Shown here: positions 32,571-35,605 of the stretch, piece by piece
Numbering within the stretch: position 1 is the first letter of the stretch
How the letters are laid out: every line of letters starts with the position of its first letter
From: Dimorphilus gyrociliatus
Taxonomy: Eukaryota > Annelida > Polychaeta > Dinophilidae
Direction of reading: 5' to 3'
DNA: 35,605 nucleotides
Assembly: GCA_904063045.1 (NCBI GenBank)
Contig: CAJFCJ010000103.1
Location: forward strand, 73,374-108,978
Program-made: the position numbers and the translations under genes
Notes under the pieces: model-generated
What the model was told of the DNA's origin: nothing
Database searches by the model: none
The model's input: the letters and a program-made list of their open reading frames with translations, nothing else

Positions 32571-32659
32571 ACTTGTATAATGTGTAAAGCAAAATGGACA
32601 TGCTCTATGGTAAAAGCAATTAGCTGTTAAATTGTTTGCATATACTGTCAGGGGCAAAT

Positions 32660-33240
32660 GTATGAAAAGGCTTTAATAAATTTTATAGAGGATGACAAAG
32701 GAAATTTATAATAGCTAATGGTTGTGTTAATATTTCAATGTAATGCAAAATAAAAAGCAATGTTTAAACAGTTTATTCAATATTGAAACAATAAAAATAT
32801 TAATAATTTAAAGAAATTATGTTTTGCTATATCTGAGTTATCCTTCTATTGGACAAATGCTTAATTTAATGTTTATTTTATTGCCATATCAGTTTGTGTG
32901 AACTATTAACCTTTGTGTTATCACAGCTCTTTTTACACGTTAAAATTTTTTCACCACTGCACTATTGTTCAATTTACTGTAAAACGGGAAACCATTCAAC
33001 AAAAAAAAAAACAAAAGAGGCAGCCATATTGAATATTGAGCTATTCCTCTCATGCTTTAAAGCTTTGAAATCAGTACAGAAATTTGGCCCCAATCTTAAT
33101 ATCTAGGCCTACTTATGCCATTCAGGTAGAAAAAGTACTAGTTTAAAAACTAGTTTCTCTTTTTGAAAAGATTGTATAAAGTAAATATAAGAGAACCAGT
33201 CTAAAAAGAAAATTACTTATTTCTGATTAGAAGTTCAGCT
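32660..33240. other. Intergenic between two minus-strand secreted-protein genes
   Basis: No gene or repeat is recognised. An A12 run lies near 33001. Confidence 0.3.
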
Positions 33241-33252
33241 CTGTAAAAAAAC

Positions 33253-33456
33253 ATGACACAGATCGCCTTTTGCATGGTATTTGCTTTACTATCCTTTGGA
33301 TGTACTGAAGGATGATTTTTAGATCTTCTTCTAAAAGCTGAAAATCTAGAGGTAAAATTTCCAAAATGTGTATCATACATTAAACGTTATAATTCTTAGA
33401 ATATTTTCTGTTTAACAGAGAAAGTATAGTGCAGAATTTGGTAATCCTTCGATATA
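33253..33456 (+). other. Possible degenerate secreted-peptide gene, antisense to the C1q gene end
   Basis: An ATG at 33253 opens a signal-peptide-like frame (MTQIAFCMVFALLSFGCTEG) that meets TGA at 33313-33315 and then stays open to a donor-like GTAAAA at 33352. An acceptor (TTTAACAG) at 33419 would add twelve residues. The layout (signal, short helix, 68-bp intron in phase 0) echoes the peptide gene at 15146, but no cysteine motif follows. It may well be chance. Confidence 0.2.
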
Positions 33457-34875
33457 AAGCTGATTCTAAAATATTAAGAGTTTGCTTTATATTGTTGTTG
33501 TTAGAAATTTCAAGTATTAGAGAAGTTGAAGAGATAGGTCTAGTGCCAGTATAACCCATTTTCATGCCCATAGAGACGACATACCATCCACCTGTTGATG
33601 CTCTAAATTCAGTCAAGTCACTCTTTTCCTGAAATCCTTTCATTGCTGATACAATTGTCCATGGTATTTTTACACTAGTTATCCTTCTAATACTTCCACA
33701 AAATAAATAATTTTCAGTATTGTAATAAAAACCAAGCCATGATGTTTCTTTACCCTCTTCCCTACTGTGAATGTTCATTTCAAGCCTTGTTTTTAAAGTT
33801 GGTTTGTAAATATCTGATAGAACAAAAAGTTCAGCTCTTGAAAAGGTTTCAAGACCTTTTGAATGATGATCAGTTCTCTTCATACCAATATTGAGTCCTG
33901 TATTTTCCAACATCAGATCTAATGGTGTATTTGCAGCAGTACCTAAAACTATTGAAAAGAAATACATGCCAGGTTTCTTTATTAATATACTGTTTGTCTC
34001 TTGCTGAAACATTTTACCAGCATTCAAGTTGACTGTTGTCCAATTAAATTTGCCTATAGCCAATTTTGTACTCTCTTTTAGTGATACCATAAAAGCTGGA
34101 TTGTTTCCAACTATTTGGCAAGATCCACTATTACATGACCCAATTTCTGTTGACTGACCTGTACAATTCTTACCTCCGTTTGAAGGTAAAGGATTATTGC
34201 AGATTCTTTGTCTAGTTCTGGTACCATTTCCACAAGATGTACTGCAACTTGTCCATTCTGACCATTTACTCCATCCGCCATTGATTGGTTTTTCCCCATT
34301 GGAAGATATTCTACAAATTTGATTATTACACTTTCCAAAATCATACAGGGGATTGAATTTTGTCTGCAAAGGACACTCTTGTATCTATCCGTATCCATTT
34401 AAGCAATTGTAGTAAATTGAGGATTTAACAAACTGGGAACTGTACTGTTTAAATTTGGTTGGCATTCAACATCTTTCACTTTATGACTTGGAATAGAATT
34501 TACATGTAGGTTGCCACTGTAACTACCATCTTCTTGGTTAAATTTAGAATTGCACCCTGATTCTTTTGGTTGTACACAAATAAAATATTGGCAGTCAGTA
34601 ATGACAATCTTAAAATGTAAGCCAGGAGGGCATTGTTGGGCATAAGCAATACCATTAATACAGTGGAAATATACACCACAAAGTGTTGGATGTCCAAATG
34701 CTCCATTGACTGGTTTTTGTTCAACATCAATAGGACAAACAAATTTTGCACATGTTTGTTGTATGAGTAAAATACCTAGAATTGGGGATAATTAAAAAAG
34801 TATTATTTCAACAACCACATGATAAAACTACTGCAATAAATTACCGCAAAATGTTGTCAATAGTCTCATTTTCAT
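33380..34875 (-). CDS. Secreted chitin-binding / TSP1 / C1q-like protein with two frame breaks
   Basis: Exon 1 (34875-34845) and exon 2 (from 34775) join in phase over a 69-bp intron; together they encode a signal peptide ending near QQTCA. A peritrophin-A (CBM14) domain follows, with CPIDVEQ ... GHPTLCGVYFHC ... QQCPPGLHF. A second CBM14 begins after VECQPN, but a one-base deletion near 34412-34419 and a TAG at 34387-34385 break it (YYNCLNGYG, stop, IQECP). The frame from 34384 on is open to 33380: a TSP1 repeat (WSKWSEWTSCSTSCGNGTR ... CNNP ... CTGQ), then C1q-like domain 1 (FNWTTVNLNAGKMF ... KPGMYFFSIVLG) and a partial second one (GGWYVVSMGM). An extracellular matrix or recognition protein is likely. 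Breaks may be mutations, assembly errors or a skipped segment. Confidence 0.75.
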
Positions 34876-34879
34876 TACT

Positions 34880-35097
34880 CCTTTAAAGCAGTATTGATAC
34901 ATCTGAATGTTCAATATTATTTATATAAATATATATGTATATATATATATTTTTTTTATTCAAGAGAATTTAATTTTTTTATTGCCAAAGCATAAAGCCA
35001 AATATGGTAATCTATTTCAATTTTACATTATCTTGTTTTTTTTGTCAATTTAGGATTTTTAAAGTATTTAACTTTCTACAGAGGATATCTTAAAATA
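34880..35097. other. AT microsatellite and promoter side of the C1q-like gene
   Basis: An imperfect (AT)n tract lies at about 34920-34950. Nothing else is recognised. Confidence 0.4.
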
Positions 35098-35605
35098 CAG
35101 TAGTCCGCATAAATTTTGATAGGCCAAATTTAAAATAACAGTCAAAAATGTTTTTTCCCACAAAAATAGTTGCATAATTATTGGTGCATACACTTGATTT
35201 CCGGTTTGGCATTTGAAAAAACGTTGCAAACTAAAAGTTTTTTGACTTATTTAATTCTCCAAGTTAAGTTTATCTATTATTGTCAATTTTAATTATATTA
35301 GTTCATTCTTATTGTACTTATTTAACTATGACGCGGTGTAAAGAGATAAGGGAACTTGTACTAAGGAAATATTAGGAAATTGGAAAAATAAGAACAACAG
35401 CAACGGTTCTGGGGATGGCACCAACATCAGTTAGCAATATTCTACGATATAATCCACCAGAACAGGAGAATAGGGGCCGCCGAAAGAGACTTACAGAGAG
35501 ACATAGGCAGGATGAAGAGAATAATAAAGAAATTGAAAAGAAATAAGGAAAGGGTTATAGCACAAAAACTTTTGAAGGAATTAGAAGTTGATGTAAGCTT
35601 AGCAA
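35098..35605 (+). mobile_element. Tc1-like element copy 2, left end and 5' part, cut by the window edge
   Basis: The likely terminus CAGTAGTCCGCATAAATTTT follows a TA, the Tc1 target dinucleotide. From about 35168 the DNA matches copy 1 (14083 onward) nearly perfectly. The transposase frame begins at an ATG at 35328 (MTRCKEIRELV), but a TAG at 35373-35375 replaces the glutamine codon of copy 1. The one-base frame change after RHRQD seen in copy 1 is also present here. The element continues beyond the window. Confidence 0.85.

Overview
The window is AT-rich nuclear DNA from an invertebrate metazoan. The signs are spliced genes with short GT-AG introns (about 53-98 bp), AATAAA signals, and animal-type extracellular domains (thrombospondin type 1, C1q-like, peritrophin-type chitin-binding, F5/8-C/discoidin). 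I cannot name the phylum from sequence alone. All gene models below were assembled by eye from splice sites and reading frame; none has transcript support.

Layout. At 781-1910 (+) there is a complete four-exon short-chain dehydrogenase of the retinol-dehydrogenase type. At 4866-5985 (+) lies a two-exon multipass membrane protein of unknown function, between two inverted arrays of a GGTAC-TTTCACCC motif. At 11544-9510 (-) a four-exon secreted protein has galactose-binding-like domains, a Methyltransf_FA-like domain and a lectin-like tail. At 15146-15475 (+) a two-exon gene encodes a small secreted prepropeptide with a four-cysteine mature peptide. At 18215-18630 (+) there is a small single-pass membrane protein. 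At 21292-20693 (-) there is a truncated rhodopsin-like GPCR. At 24189-22805 (-) there is an array of 171-bp leucine-rich repeat units broken by one stop and one frameshift. At 28435-29697 (+) there is an intact protein with half of a RING finger and about eleven LRRs, with an LRR relic near 30.2 kb. At 32570-31870 (-) there is a secreted F5/8-C protein, and at 34875-33380 (-) a secreted chitin-binding/TSP1/C1q-like protein with two reading-frame breaks.

The space between genes is mostly dead mobile DNA: two Tc1-like copies, a mariner fragment, two MULE relics with complementary losses, Helitron-like helicase fragments, a solo-LTR-like block, a tRNA-Ile-derived pseudogene, several dispersed repeat families, and at least five copies of a ~208-bp MITE. 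The MITE has GACAGAAAACGTCC terminal inverted repeats, 8-bp target duplications and internal TTAGGG-like blocks.

Several genes (discoidin/lectin, C1q/TSP1/chitin-binding, LRR/RING and the cysteine-rich peptide) are of types used in surface recognition or innate defence. That common theme is an inference; nothing here shows they act together. The items most worth a second look are the cysteine-hairpin prepropeptide, the telomere-motif MITE family and the 57-residue LRR family.
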